Positions 50,691 through 59,982 of a stretch of DNA of 64,000 bases are shown one piece after another (within the stretch, counting starts at the first letter, position 1; every line of letters begins with the position of its first letter). The DNA is from Kitasatospora sp. NBC_01250. GTDB lineage: Bacteria > Actinomycetota > Actinomycetes > Streptomycetales > Streptomycetaceae. The translations under genes and the position numbers were made by a program. The notes beneath the pieces are model-generated. The model did no database searches. It was not told where the DNA came from and was given only the letters and a program-made list of their open reading frames with translations. The stretch is taken from the NCBI RefSeq assembly GCF_036226465.1, contig NZ_CP108476.1, positions 4,774,001 to 4,838,000 of the forward strand, written 5' to 3'.

Positions 50691-51341
50691 ATGGCCGACC
50701 AGGAGGTGGTGCGCTCCGGCATGCCCGGGCGCGCCTGGTCGCCGCCCGCGCTCGCGGTGCTGGCGACCGGTGCGGCGGTGCTGCTGAGCGGCACGGCCGT
50801 CTTCCTCGGCGCGCTCTTCCTGAGCGTGGCGCCCCCCAACTCGCTCTCCCAGCGCTACCAGGACCAGGTCAACGGCCTCGTCTACCCGGAGTTCGAGCAG
50901 AACTGGAAGCTGTTCGCCCCCGACCCGCTGCAGCAGAACATCAGCGTCGACGTCCGGGCGCGCACCGCCGTCGGCGACGGCGGCTGGGTGGACCTGACGG
51001 CCCAGGACATCGCCGCGGTGCGCGGCAACCCGTTCCCCAGCCACGCCGACCAGAACCTGCTGCGCCGGGCCTGGGACTTCTACGACAGCACCCACAACGC
51101 GCAGGACGAGAGCCCGGTCGGCACCCGTGGCCGGCTCTCCGAGGAGTACCTCAAACGGATCGCGCTGCAGCGGATCGGCCCGACGCTGCTGGGCGCGCCG
51201 ATCACCGGGATCGAGATCCGCTCCGCGACCGTGGCGGTGCCGGCGCCGCCGTGGAGCACCCAGCGCTGGTCCACCGAGCCCCAGTACCGCCAGTTGCCCT
51301 GGTGGCCGGTGGACACCGCGGACCACCAGGGGCTGTCATGA
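50691..51341 (+). CDS. DUF5819 family protein
   Basis: The 216-residue protein has a membrane helix (ALAVLATGAAVLLSGTAVFLGALFL) and an extracytoplasmic domain starting APPNSLSQRYQDQVNGLVYP then FEQNWKLFAPDPLQQN, the DUF5819 signature. Function is unknown. ATG at 50691 has TAGGAGGGGAGG upstream. Its stop overlaps the next gene's start (ATGA), so the two are made together. Confidence 0.85.
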   Translation: MADQEVVRSGMPGRAWSPPALAVLATGAAVLLSGTAVFLGALFLSVAPPNSLSQRYQDQVNGLVYPEFEQNWKLFAPDPLQQNISVDVRARTAVGDGGWVDLTAQDIAAVRGNPFPSHADQNLLRRAWDFYDSTHNAQDESPVGTRGRLSEEYLKRIALQRIGPTLLGAPITGIEIRSATVAVPAPPWSTQRWSTEPQYRQLPWWPVDTADHQGLS

Positions 51342-52600
51342 CCGGCCGGCCGGAGACCGACGGCCTGCTGACCGGGATCCCGCGCCAGGGCGGGCCGGTG
51401 GCCGAGGAGCACGAGCCCGCCCGCCCGGCGCCGCCCGCGCCGCGCCCGGACCCGGCGGGGCGGCTCGGCGGCGCCCTGCTGGCCGGTTTCACCGCGCTGA
51501 CCGCCCGGCCGCTGGCCGGCCACCAGGCCGCCGTGGTGCGGATCGGCTTCGCGCTGACCTTCACCCTGCAACTGCTGCGCGAGTGGCCCGACCGCCGTGA
51601 GCTGTACGGCGACCGGTCCCCGTGGAGCCCGCAGCTGGCCCGTGACCTGGTGGGCGAGACGCACGCCTTCACGGTGCTGCTCTGGCGCGACGAGCGCTGG
51701 TGGTTCGAGGGCTGCTACCTGCTGGCGATCCTGGCCGGGGTGCTGATGCTGCTCGGCTGGCGGACCAGGTTCAGCTCGGTGCTCTTCCTGGTGGCCGTGG
51801 TCTCGGTGCAGAACCGCAACGTGCTGGTGGGCGACGGCGGCGACAACATCATCCACCTGATGGCGATCTACCTGGTCTTCACCCGGTGCGCGACCGTCTG
51901 GTCGCTGGACGCCCGGCGCGCGGCCCGCCGCGGTGCCCGGACGGGCGGCGGCGGTGGGGGGCCGGTCGGGGTGCTGCTCTGGCTGCTCGGCGGCGGGCTG
52001 CTGACGGCCGCTCAGCTGACCGGGCACATCGGCTGGGGCGGGGACGGCTGGCCGGGCGTCGGCTGGGCGGTGCTGTTCTGGACGCTGTGGGCCTTCGCCG
52101 GCCTCTGGTACGCCGTCGAGCGCTGGTGGCCCGGGGGCGAGCCGCGCGCGGTGCTGGACGCGCTGGCCACCATGCTGCACCACTGCGCGATGCTGGTGAT
52201 CGCCGCGCAGGTGGTGCTGGTGTACGCCACGGCGGGCTGGTACAAGGTGCAGGGCTCGCGCTGGCAGGACGGCTCCGCGCTCTACTACCCGCTGCACCTG
52301 GACTACTTCACCCCGTGGCCGGGCCTGTCGGCGCTGCTCGGCGGCAGCGCGGTGCTGGTCTTCCTGCTCTCCTACGGCACCGTGGCGGTGCAGGTCGCCT
52401 TCCCGTTCACGCTGGTGAACCGGCGGGTGAAGAACGTGCTGCTGGCGCTGATGATCACCGAGCACCTGGCGATCGCGGTGCTGCTCGGCCTGCCGTTCTT
52501 CTCGCTGGCGATGGTCGCGGCGGACGCCGTCTTCCTGCCCACCGGTGCGCTGCGCCGGGTGGGGGGTTGGCTGGGGGACCGGCTGGGGCGCGCCGCCTAG
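51338..52600 (+). CDS. HTTM domain membrane protein (vitamin K carboxylase-like)
   Basis: The 420-residue protein has a Pro-rich N-terminus and about eight membrane helices with the HTTM pattern (VRIGFALTFTLQLLREWPDR, GDGGDNIIHLMAIYLVFTRC, AGWYKVQGSRWQDGSALYYP). The HTTM domain occurs in vitamin K-dependent gamma-carboxylases, but bacterial members are mostly uncharacterised. ATG at 51338 overlaps the DUF5819 stop. The pair DUF5819-HTTM suggests a joint membrane function, which is inference from context. Confidence 0.85.
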   Translation: MTGRPETDGLLTGIPRQGGPVAEEHEPARPAPPAPRPDPAGRLGGALLAGFTALTARPLAGHQAAVVRIGFALTFTLQLLREWPDRRELYGDRSPWSPQLARDLVGETHAFTVLLWRDERWWFEGCYLLAILAGVLMLLGWRTRFSSVLFLVAVVSVQNRNVLVGDGGDNIIHLMAIYLVFTRCATVWSLDARRAARRGARTGGGGGGPVGVLLWLLGGGLLTAAQLTGHIGWGGDGWPGVGWAVLFWTLWAFAGLWYAVERWWPGGEPRAVLDALATMLHHCAMLVIAAQVVLVYATAGWYKVQGSRWQDGSALYYPLHLDYFTPWPGLSALLGGSAVLVFLLSYGTVAVQVAFPFTLVNRRVKNVLLALMITEHLAIAVLLGLPFFSLAMVAADAVFLPTGALRRVGGWLGDRLGRAA

Positions 52601-52629
52601 GGAGTGTCCGGCCGGGCACTCCCTAGAAT
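52597..52629 (+). promoter_or_regulatory. 30-bp inverted repeat with a -10 element before the FUSC gene
   Basis: CTAGGGAGTG (52597-52606) and its exact complement CACTCCCTAG (52617-52626) flank a ten-base centre that is itself nearly symmetric. The left arm holds the HTTM stop codon. The right arm ends in TAGAAT (52624-52629), a strong -10 hexamer. A start of transcription about seven bases on would fall at the FUSC ATG. Confidence 0.55.
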
Positions 52630-52636
52630 GTCCGGT

Positions 52637-54802
52637 ATGCCCTGGCTTGCGGCGCTCCGCCACACCGGCCGCGCCGGCCTGCGGCCCGAGCGGGCGCTGA
52701 GCGACCCGTACCGGGCGGTGCGCGGGGCCGCGGCGGTGGCGCTGGTGCTCTTCCCGGTGCTCGCCGTCGGCGGTCCGGCTCCGGCCACCTCGGCCGCGCT
52801 GGGCGCCTTCATCGCCGGCACGGCCACCTTCCAGCGCAGCTTCCGGCCGCGCCCCTCGCTGGCCCTGGCCGCGGGGCTCGGCCTCGGGGTGAGCACCTTC
52901 CTCGGCTACCTGGCGGTCTCGGTGCCCGGGCTCTTCCCGGTGCTGCTGGCGACCTGGGCCTTCGCGGCGGGCCTGGCCTGGTCGCTGGGCCCGACCGCCG
53001 GTGTGGTGGCCACCAACACGCTGACCGTGATGCTGGTGGTGGTCCAACTGCCCGTCAGCGTGGCCACCGCGGCCGCCCACGCGGGGCTCTGCGCGCTCGG
53101 CGGCGGGGCCCAGGCGCTGGTGATCACGCTCTGGCCGATCAAGAGCTGGGGCGCCCAGCGCGACGCGCTGGCCGACGCGTACGCCTCGCTGGCCGACTAC
53201 GCCCGGCGGCTGCGGCACGACCCGCACGCCGCGATGGACCCGGACCCGCTGATGACGGCCCGCCACGCGGCTGCCGTGACGCCCTGGCAGGACCGCCGCC
53301 GGCCGCCCGAACTGCGCGGGCTGCGCGGGATCGCCGAGCGGATCCGTCCGACCCTGGCCGCGATCGCCGACCCCGAGCTCGGCGCGGCGGCCGAGGGCCC
53401 GGAGCGGGACCGGGCCCGGGAGCTGCTGGACGGCGCCGCGCAACTGCTGGACGCGCTGGCCCGGGCGATCCGCACCGGTGAGCCGGCCAGCTACCCGGCC
53501 TCCGCGCCGGCCGCGCTGATCGCCCCCGCCAGGCCGGTGCTGCACGGCCCGGCGCTGCGTGCGGCCCGCCGGCTCACCGCGCTGCTCGGCCGGGCCTTCG
53601 GCGGGCTCGACCAGAACACCGAGTCCACCTTGGAGACCCCGGTCGCCGGGCCCGGCGGGGCGCTGCTGCGCCCGGGGCTGGCCCGGATGCTGCCGGTGGC
53701 GGTGCGCACCGCGCGGCGCCAGCTGCGGGCCGGCTCGCCGATCCTGCACCACGCGGTGCGGCTGTCCGGCGTGGTCACCGCCGCGTACCTGCTGGCCAAG
53801 CTGACCGGGCTGCACCACAGCTACTGGGCGGCGATGACCGCCGCCATGGTGATCCGGCCCGACTTCGTGCAGACCTACAGCCGGGGGGTCGCCCGGGTGG
53901 CCGGCACGGTGGTCGGCGTGCTGCTGGCCACCGGCGTGGTCGAGCTGCTGCACCCGGGGGACTGGGCCGCCTGCGCGCTGGCGGTGGTCTGCATCGCCGG
54001 GGCGTACCTCACGCTTCGCACCGGCTACGCGGTGATGACCACCTGCATCTCGGCCTACGTGGTCTTCCTGCTCGGGTTGGAGCCGGAGCCGCCGCTCAGC
54101 ACCGCCTACGAGCGGATCCTGATGACCCTGCTGGGCGGCGCCGTCGCGCTGCTGGCCTACGCGCTCTTCCCCACCTGGGAGACGGCCCGGCTGCCGGAGC
54201 GCACCGCCGAGTGGATCACCGCGGTGGGCCGGTACGCGGGCGCGGTGCTGGCCGCCTACGGGGATCCGGCCGGGCGCGATCCGCGGGCGGTGCGCACCGC
54301 GCTGCTGGACGCGCGCGAGGCCCGGGCGGCCTTTCTGCAGGCCCGGGAGCGGGCCGAGGCCGAGCCGGTGCGGCACGCGGTGCACTCGCCGCAGCTCAGC
54401 CGCCGGCAGCTGGGCCGGGCCAGGGAGGCGGTCGGGTTCCTCTCCCGGGTCGCGCTGCTGATGGAGGCCCACCTGCCGGGGCGGCAGGCCGAGCCGGTGC
54501 CGGGCGCGGCCGACTTCGGGGCGGCGCTGGCCGAGGCGACGGCGGCGGCCGGGGCCGCGGTGCTCACCGGGCGGGCGGTGGACTTCCGTGCGGCGCGCGA
54601 CGCGCAGCTCTCCTGGGAGGAACTGCTGGAGCAGACGCCGGGGCAGCGGCCCGGCGACCAGCTGGAGGTGGTCCGCTCCGGCAGCCGGCTGCTGATGCAG
54701 GCGCTGACGGACCTGGAGAAGGCGGTGCGGCCGCCCGGGTCGGTGGCCGCCGGGCTCGGTTCGGCCGATCCGGCGCCGGCCGAGCCGGGGTCAGCCGGCT
54801 GA
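52637..54802 (+). CDS. FUSC family transporter-like membrane protein
   Basis: FUSC proteins resemble aromatic-acid exporters. This 721-residue protein has two blocks of membrane helices, residues about 20-155 and about 375-515 (GLHHSYWAAMTAAMVIRPDF with helices after it), separated and followed by long cytoplasmic helical regions. ATG at 52637 is chosen; ATG 52628 overlaps a -10 element. No ribosome site is present before either, so the mRNA may be leaderless. The 3' end overlaps the convergent trmH-like gene by 12 bases. Confidence 0.85.
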   Translation: MPWLAALRHTGRAGLRPERALSDPYRAVRGAAAVALVLFPVLAVGGPAPATSAALGAFIAGTATFQRSFRPRPSLALAAGLGLGVSTFLGYLAVSVPGLFPVLLATWAFAAGLAWSLGPTAGVVATNTLTVMLVVVQLPVSVATAAAHAGLCALGGGAQALVITLWPIKSWGAQRDALADAYASLADYARRLRHDPHAAMDPDPLMTARHAAAVTPWQDRRRPPELRGLRGIAERIRPTLAAIADPELGAAAEGPERDRARELLDGAAQLLDALARAIRTGEPASYPASAPAALIAPARPVLHGPALRAARRLTALLGRAFGGLDQNTESTLETPVAGPGGALLRPGLARMLPVAVRTARRQLRAGSPILHHAVRLSGVVTAAYLLAKLTGLHHSYWAAMTAAMVIRPDFVQTYSRGVARVAGTVVGVLLATGVVELLHPGDWAACALAVVCIAGAYLTLRTGYAVMTTCISAYVVFLLGLEPEPPLSTAYERILMTLLGGAVALLAYALFPTWETARLPERTAEWITAVGRYAGAVLAAYGDPAGRDPRAVRTALLDAREARAAFLQARERAEAEPVRHAVHSPQLSRRQLGRAREAVGFLSRVALLMEAHLPGRQAEPVPGAADFGAALAEATAAAGAAVLTGRAVDFRAARDAQLSWEELLEQTPGQRPGDQLEVVRSGSRLLMQALTDLEKAVRPPGSVAAGLGSADPAPAEPGSAG

Positions 54803-55591
54803 CCGGTGCCCGGACTGCCAGTGGAAGAGCCCCATGCCGACCGAGGTGGCCAGGTTGAAGCTGGAGACCAGCGGGCGCATCGGGATCGCCAGCAGCGCGT
54901 CCGCCCGGGACCGCAGCTCCTGGCCCACCCCGTGCCGCTCGGAGCCGAAGACGAGCAGCGCCTCGTCCGGCAGCCGTACCGAGTGGATGTCCGCGCCCTC
55001 CGGGTCCAGCACGAACAGCGGGCCGGTCGGGAGCCGGTCGGGCGCCAGCCGGGCCACGTCGGTGGCGAAGTGCAGCCCGGCGCCGGCCCGCACCACGGTC
55101 GGGTGCCAGGGGTCCAGGTCGCCGGTGGTGACCACGCCGGTGGCGCCGAAGCCGGCGGCCAGTCGCACCACGGCGCCCACGTTGCCGAGGTTGCGCGGGT
55201 TGTCCAGCACCACCACCGGCGCCCGGCGCGGCAGCTCCCGCAGCCGGGCGAGCGCCCGGGCCGGGTCGGGGCGCCGGGCCAGCGCCGCCACCCCGGTGGG
55301 GTGCGGGCGCGGCACCAGCTCGCGCAGGGCGGCGGCCGGCACCTCGACGGCGGCGCCCAGCACGGCGGCGGCGACGTCGGGGGCCAGGCCCGTGGCGAGC
55401 TCGGCCAGCTGGGCCCGGTCGCTGGTGAGCACCTGGCGGACCTCGCCGCCGAACCGCAGCGTGTGCTTGAGCGCGTGGAACCCGTCGATCAGTACGGTGT
55501 CCGGCTCCTGGGCCGTGGCCCGCCAGCCGCCGAGGGCGGTCTCCCGGGCTTCGGCTGCTTCGGTGGGATCGGCAGCGGCGCTGTTGGTCAT
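54791..55591 (-). CDS. TrmH/SpoU family RNA methyltransferase
   Basis: The 266-residue protein has an N-terminal substrate-binding region and a C-terminal SPOUT domain with LDNPRNLGNVGAVVRLAAGF, FVLDPEGADIHSV, LLVFGSERHGVGQELRS and SFNLATSVGMGLFHW. These are motifs 1 to 3 of the 2'-O-ribose methyltransferases with the trefoil knot. Target (rRNA or tRNA) cannot be told. The last 12 bases overlap the FUSC gene on the other strand. Confidence 0.9.
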   Translation of the reverse strand: MTNSAAADPTEAAEARETALGGWRATAQEPDTVLIDGFHALKHTLRFGGEVRQVLTSDRAQLAELATGLAPDVAAAVLGAAVEVPAAALRELVPRPHPTGVAALARRPDPARALARLRELPRRAPVVVLDNPRNLGNVGAVVRLAAGFGATGVVTTGDLDPWHPTVVRAGAGLHFATDVARLAPDRLPTGPLFVLDPEGADIHSVRLPDEALLVFGSERHGVGQELRSRADALLAIPMRPLVSSFNLATSVGMGLFHWQSGHRSAG

Positions 55592-55655
55592 GTCAGCACT
55601 GTCGCACGAGGGGCCCCGTGCTCCCGAGCCGACGGCCGGGCGGTCAGGAGGACGG

Positions 55656-56129
55656 TCAGTAGTAGGCGCGCATCAGCTCGGTGGCCCACTGCGGCTGTCC
55701 GGTGTCGCCGAGTGGCCCGAACTCGGCCATCCACGGCTTGAGATCGAGCACCGGAGTGCCGTCGACCGCGTCCAGGCCGAGCACGTGGACGTCCAGGCCG
55801 TCCACCGCGACCAGGCGGCAGCGCGAGACGCCGAGGCGGTTGGGGCGGTTCTTGCCGCGCTGGGCGAAGATGCCGACCTCGGGCCACTCGGGGTTGCCGC
55901 GTGGGCGGCGGGCGGTGGTCTCGATCTTCTCCTCGGCCACCTTGTGGAAGTGGAAGACCACCTCCAGGTGCGTGAAGGCGTCCAGGCCGAGCAGGGCCTC
56001 GGCGCCGTACTGCGCCGGGTCGAGCCGGATCACGGCGGCGACCTGGCCCCAGTCGTCGTCGATCACCTCGGTGCGGCCGCCGGTGACCAGGCCGATCGGG
56101 CGCAGCTGCACGGTGCTGTCGTCGTTCAT
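55656..56129 (-). CDS. trmO: tRNA N6-methyltransferase TrmO-like (TsaA domain)
   Basis: TrmO uses S-adenosylmethionine to methylate N6-threonylcarbamoyladenosine at position 37 of certain tRNAs. The 157-residue protein is a single TsaA domain: LRPIGLVTGGRTEVIDDDWG, LDAFTHLEVVFHFHKV, GIFAQRGKNRPNRLGVSRCR and DLKPWMAEFGP, the last three being hallmark motifs. It is shorter than E. coli TrmO and lacks its C-terminal domain, so the exact substrate is less certain. Confidence 0.85.
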   Translation of the reverse strand: MNDDSTVQLRPIGLVTGGRTEVIDDDWGQVAAVIRLDPAQYGAEALLGLDAFTHLEVVFHFHKVAEEKIETTARRPRGNPEWPEVGIFAQRGKNRPNRLGVSRCRLVAVDGLDVHVLGLDAVDGTPVLDLKPWMAEFGPLGDTGQPQWATELMRAYY

Positions 56130-56190
56130 CGTTCCCCCAGGGACAGGAAGGCTCCGGGGGACGATCCTGCCGCAGCCACCGGCGGGAGCC

Positions 56191-57204
56191 CTACTCCCAC
56201 TCCCAGCGGATGCCGCTCTGGCCCGGCTGCTGCTCGGTGGCCAGCACGTGGGCGCTGGCCGAGGCGCCGATCCACAGGCGCTCGCGGACCCGGTCCTGGG
56301 CGGCGCCCGGGTCGCGCTCGTAGCGCTCGCAGTGGGCGGGGACCGCGGTGGGGTCGAAGTGCACCTGGAGCACGTACTCGCGCACCGGGGCGGCGAACCG
56401 GCGCCCGTAGACGGTGGTCGGACCGCCCGGGGGCAGCTCCACCTCGTACTCGAAGACGGTGGAGTCGCCCAGCCCCAGCGGGCGGTCCAGCAGCAGCTCG
56501 GCGACCAGCAGGCCGATCTCGGGGCAGCGCCGGACCCGGCCGAGCCGGGCGTGGCGCACCGAGGTCAGCTCGGGGCAGCCGGTGGCGTCCTCGTCCGCCT
56601 GGTGCACCACCAGGCAGCGCGAGACGCCGGACACGGTGGCCCGCACCACCTGACGGGTCCTCAGTACCGCGCCGATCCGGTCGGCTCCGACGTAGCAGGC
56701 GTCGTGCACGCTGAGCCGCTCCAGCTCGCTGGTGGGCGGGGCGTCCAGCTCGTCGAAGACCTCGGCGATGCGCAGCTCCTCGGGCCAGATCGTGGCCACG
56801 GGCACGCTGTCCTGGGTGCTGCCGGTCACCCACCGCCCGCGCGGGCGGGGCGGGCCGAGCAGACTGGACAGGCCGGTCTCGGGCACGCCCAGCAGGTTCT
56901 CCAGCAGTGCCACCGCCTGGACGGAGGAGGCCCGTTCGGGCTGGCTGCGACCGCGACGCCAGTAACTGAGCGTCGTGACACTGACTCTGATGCCCTGTCG
57001 GTCCAGCTCCGAGCGGATCCGGTCCAGGCTCAGTCCGCTGGCCTCGATCGCGCTGTGCAGGGTTTCGGCGAAACCGATCGTGGCCGATCGGTCGGCCGGG
57101 GCGGGACAGGCCGTGGGCAGCAATCGGCCCAAGGGCAGGGGGCTGAGCGGTCGTTGCTCCACCAGGCGCAGGTGGCCGACGTTCTGCGGATATTGCGAGC
57201 CCAT
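56191..57204 (-). CDS. XRE-type helix-turn-helix regulator
   Basis: The 337-residue protein has an N-terminal helix-turn-helix from about residue 45 to 90 (TLHSAIEASGLSLDRIRSEL, VSVTTLSYWRRGRSQPERAS). A C-terminal part of about 220 residues of unrecognised fold has several Cys residues (HDACYVGADR, SRCLVVHQADEDATGCPEL). ATG at 57204 has GGGAGGG upstream. Streptomycetes have many such proteins; the target is unknown. Its leader contains a strong hairpin. Confidence 0.75.
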   Translation of the reverse strand: MGSQYPQNVGHLRLVEQRPLSPLPLGRLLPTACPAPADRSATIGFAETLHSAIEASGLSLDRIRSELDRQGIRVSVTTLSYWRRGRSQPERASSVQAVALLENLLGVPETGLSSLLGPPRPRGRWVTGSTQDSVPVATIWPEELRIAEVFDELDAPPTSELERLSVHDACYVGADRIGAVLRTRQVVRATVSGVSRCLVVHQADEDATGCPELTSVRHARLGRVRRCPEIGLLVAELLLDRPLGLGDSTVFEYEVELPPGGPTTVYGRRFAAPVREYVLQVHFDPTAVPAHCERYERDPGAAQDRVRERLWIGASASAHVLATEQQPGQSGIRWEWE

Positions 57205-57263
57205 GCGAGATAACCCTCCCCACCAGCCGCCTCGTTGCCAGGAGACTTACGTGGCGGAACCGG

Positions 57264-57294
57264 CTCGGTGCCGTTGTGGGGACGGCACCGAGCT
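57264..57294 (-). promoter_or_regulatory. Hairpin in the leader of the XRE regulator gene
   Basis: A 12-bp perfect stem (57264-57275 with 57283-57294) lies 60-90 bases upstream of the regulator start. It could be an attenuator or an operator. Confidence 0.5.
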
Positions 57295-57418
57295 GCAGGA
57301 ACCTTACGCAGGGATCAGAGGCTACGTCATCTACCCGTGGGTATGACAGTGGTCACGACAAATTAGCTTCACGTGGGTTTGCGGGGATCTCCAAACCCAT
57401 GAAACGCGAATGCAACAA

Positions 57419-57456
57419 TCCCGCCGGTATCGGACGGCACTCCGATACCGGCGGGA
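57419..57456 (-). terminator. Terminator of the sedolisin gene
   Basis: A 16-bp perfect stem (57419-57434 with 57441-57456) with a six-base loop 100 bases beyond the sedolisin stop. On the transcribed strand it is followed by GATTGTTGCATT, which is T-rich for this genome. Confidence 0.78.
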
Positions 57457-57555
57457 TCTCATTCACCTGGGGCTATTCAATTTTTGGTGTCGGTGCGCTA
57501 CTGCTTAATGACGCGGTGTGGCAGCCGATTTCGCTGGGTGAGACGGCCGGGATTC

Positions 57556-59982
57556 TCAGCCGACGTTCAGCGCGGTGTCGTCGATCACGAAGCTGGTCTG
57601 CGCCGAGGAGTCCTCGGTGCCGGTGAACTTGAGGGTCACCGTCTGACCGGCGTAGGCCGACAGGTCGAAGGTGCGCTGGGTGTAGCCGTTGGCGGCGTCC
57701 ACGTTGGAGTAGGTGTGCAGGGTGGTGCCGTTGGCCTGGACGGTGAGCTTGTCGTAGGCCGTGTTGCCGGTCTCCGCCGTGTCGATGTGCAGCCAGAAGC
57801 TGAAGGTGGCCTTGCAGCCGGCCGGGATGGTGACGGTCTGCGAGAGGGTGTCGGTGTGGGTGCTGCCGTACCCGTCCAGCCAGGCGTCGTAGTTGCCCGA
57901 GTGCGAGGGCTCGCTGCTCAGGTCGCTGTTGATCACGCCGGAGCTGGTGCTCCAGGGCGAGGCGGTGCCGCTCTCGAAGCCGGCGTTGCCGAGCAGCTGG
58001 GCCGAGGTGCAGCCGCCGGAGGCCGCGGCGACCGTGAAGGTGAAGGCGGTGGTGCCGGTGGCGCCGGTCGAGTCCTTGGCGGTGACGGCCACCGTCGAGG
58101 TGCCGGCCGCGGTCGGGGTGCCGCTGATCAGGCCGCTGGCGCTGATCGACAGGCCGGCCGGCAGGCCGGTGGCCGAGTAGCTCAGGCTCTGGCCGGTGGC
58201 GCTGTCGGTGCCGGACAGCTGCAGGCTCACCGCGGTGCCCACGGTGCCCTGCTGGGCGCCCGGGCTGGTGACGGTGACGGTGTTGCCGGTCGGGCCGGTG
58301 CCGCCGCCGCCGAGCAGGGCGGTGGTCAGCGCGTCGGCGACCGGGGAGCCCCAGCCGGTGACCTGGTCGTAGCCGGTGCCGGCCTGGAAGTCCTGGTTGG
58401 CGCCGGTCTTCACGTCGTGGAAGGCGGTGCCGTAGTTGCTGCTGTTGGCGACCGAGTAGAGCGCCGGGTTGGCCTGGCCGAGGTTGGCCTTGCCGGCCGC
58501 GGCGGCCTTCTGGTTGAACAGCGCGGTGAAGCCGGACCACAGCGGGGCCGCGGCGCTGGTGCCGCCGTACTGCTGCCAGGCCGGGCCGTTGGTGCCCTGG
58601 GTGTAGATGGCGAAGCCGCTGTTCGGGTCGGCGTTGGAGGCGACGTCGGGAACGGTGCGCATGGTGCCGCTCACGCCGGTGCCGGTCTGCCAGCTCGGCT
58701 TGCCGAACACGGTGGAGACGCCGCCGCCGGCGGTGCTCCAGGCGCTCTCCGAGGAGTAGGAGTTGCCCGAGACCTGCAGGTTGGTGCCACCGACGCTGGT
58801 CACGTAGGTGTCCGAGCCGGGGAAGTCCACCGACTTGACCGAGGCGCCGCTGGTGGAGCGGGTGCAGTCGCGCGAGCCGTCGTCACCGGAGGCGGAGAAG
58901 ACCGAGATGCCCTCGGCGGCGGCCTGCTTGAAGGAGTTGTCCACCGCGGTCATCGAGGACTGCGTGGTGTCGGGCTCGCAGCCGCCCCAGGAGATCGAGA
59001 TGACCGAGACCTGGTCGTCGGCCACGATCTTGGCGGCCATGTCGATCTCGCCCTGGTCGCTGTTGGGGGCCTCGTAGACCAGCTGGGTGGCCTTGGGGGC
59101 CACGCCGCTGACGATCTCGCTGTCCAGCTCGACCTCGCCCTGGCCGTCGCCGGGCGCGCTGTCGTAGCTCTGGCCGTCGACCGGGACGGTGGTGACCGCC
59201 GGGCCGGTCAGGCCGTACTGCTTGTCGTAGGTGCTGAGGTTGGACGACTTGTAGCCGTCGAACTCCCAGAGCGCGACCTTGACCCCGGTGCCGTCCGCGC
59301 CGACCTTGTTCAGGTTGTAGGCGCCGTCGTACTGGCTCGGGCCGTAGCCGCTGGGGGTGGCCATCGGCTGCGCGTTGTTCGGCTTGGCCAGCTCGGGGGT
59401 GCGCACGGTCTTGTTGTTCAGGCCGGAGACGCCCTGGACGACCGCGGCGACGTCGGCCGGCAGCGTGGCGGCGTTGTCGTTGGCGAAGAACTGCTTGGCG
59501 TCCGCGGCGTCGTAGTAGGCGCTCTCGTGCGTCCCGAAGGCCTGCGCGATCTGGGCGTTGGTGCCCTTGGCGTCGATCACCTGGCGGTTGGCGCTGACCG
59601 AGGCGGTCAGGCCCTGCGACTTCAGGTAGGCGACCACGTGGTCGACGTCGGCCTGGGTCGGCGCGTAGCGGGCGGCGAACTCGGCCGGGGTCAGGTAGTG
59701 GCCGTAGTTCGGCGACTTCGGGTTGGCGACGTCCGCCAGGAACTTGTCCAGGTCGGCCGAGTTGCGCAGCTTCAGGCTGACCGCCACCGACAGCTGCTGG
59801 GCGGCGGGAACGTCACCCTGCTTCTGCGAGTGGGACACCGCGGGAGTCACGGTGTTGGGCAGCGAGATGCGCGGGGCCGAGGCGTTGGGGGTCGCGGCCT
59901 GGGCAGCGGTGACCGAGAGCGAGGCCGCGCAGAGCGGCAGCAGGGCTATCGCGGCAGCGAGAGCGAGGGGGCGGGGACGCAC
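57556..59982 (-). CDS. Secreted S53 family peptidase (sedolisin/kumamolisin type)
   Basis: Sedolisins are serine-carboxyl proteases active at acid pH. The 808-residue preproprotein has a signal peptide (LALAAAIALLPLCAASLSVTA), a pro-kumamolisin activation domain (about 40-190) and a catalytic domain with Glu283 and Asp287 (GEVELDSEI), SASGDDGS and Ser476 (GGTSAAAPLW). A putative Ig-like domain (GLPAGLSISASGLISGTPTA) and a beta-sandwich C-terminal module from about residue 665 follow. GTG at 59982 has GAGGAGGAG upstream. Confidence 0.94.
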   Translation of the reverse strand: MRPRPLALAAAIALLPLCAASLSVTAAQAATPNASAPRISLPNTVTPAVSHSQKQGDVPAAQQLSVAVSLKLRNSADLDKFLADVANPKSPNYGHYLTPAEFAARYAPTQADVDHVVAYLKSQGLTASVSANRQVIDAKGTNAQIAQAFGTHESAYYDAADAKQFFANDNAATLPADVAAVVQGVSGLNNKTVRTPELAKPNNAQPMATPSGYGPSQYDGAYNLNKVGADGTGVKVALWEFDGYKSSNLSTYDKQYGLTGPAVTTVPVDGQSYDSAPGDGQGEVELDSEIVSGVAPKATQLVYEAPNSDQGEIDMAAKIVADDQVSVISISWGGCEPDTTQSSMTAVDNSFKQAAAEGISVFSASGDDGSRDCTRSTSGASVKSVDFPGSDTYVTSVGGTNLQVSGNSYSSESAWSTAGGGVSTVFGKPSWQTGTGVSGTMRTVPDVASNADPNSGFAIYTQGTNGPAWQQYGGTSAAAPLWSGFTALFNQKAAAAGKANLGQANPALYSVANSSNYGTAFHDVKTGANQDFQAGTGYDQVTGWGSPVADALTTALLGGGGTGPTGNTVTVTSPGAQQGTVGTAVSLQLSGTDSATGQSLSYSATGLPAGLSISASGLISGTPTAAGTSTVAVTAKDSTGATGTTAFTFTVAAASGGCTSAQLLGNAGFESGTASPWSTSSGVINSDLSSEPSHSGNYDAWLDGYGSTHTDTLSQTVTIPAGCKATFSFWLHIDTAETGNTAYDKLTVQANGTTLHTYSNVDAANGYTQRTFDLSAYAGQTVTLKFTGTEDSSAQTSFVIDDTALNVG

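Noticed and set aside
51080..54472. 1130-codon minus-strand frame over the HTTM and FUSC genes
   Set aside because: Gln/Arg/His/Gly-rich shadow translation; the plus-strand frames have clear membrane helices.
57071..57083. parS-like palindrome GTTTCGGCGAAAC in the XRE gene
   Set aside because: It is 13 bp with a changed centre and lies in coding sequence, so it is not a match to the 14-bp parS.
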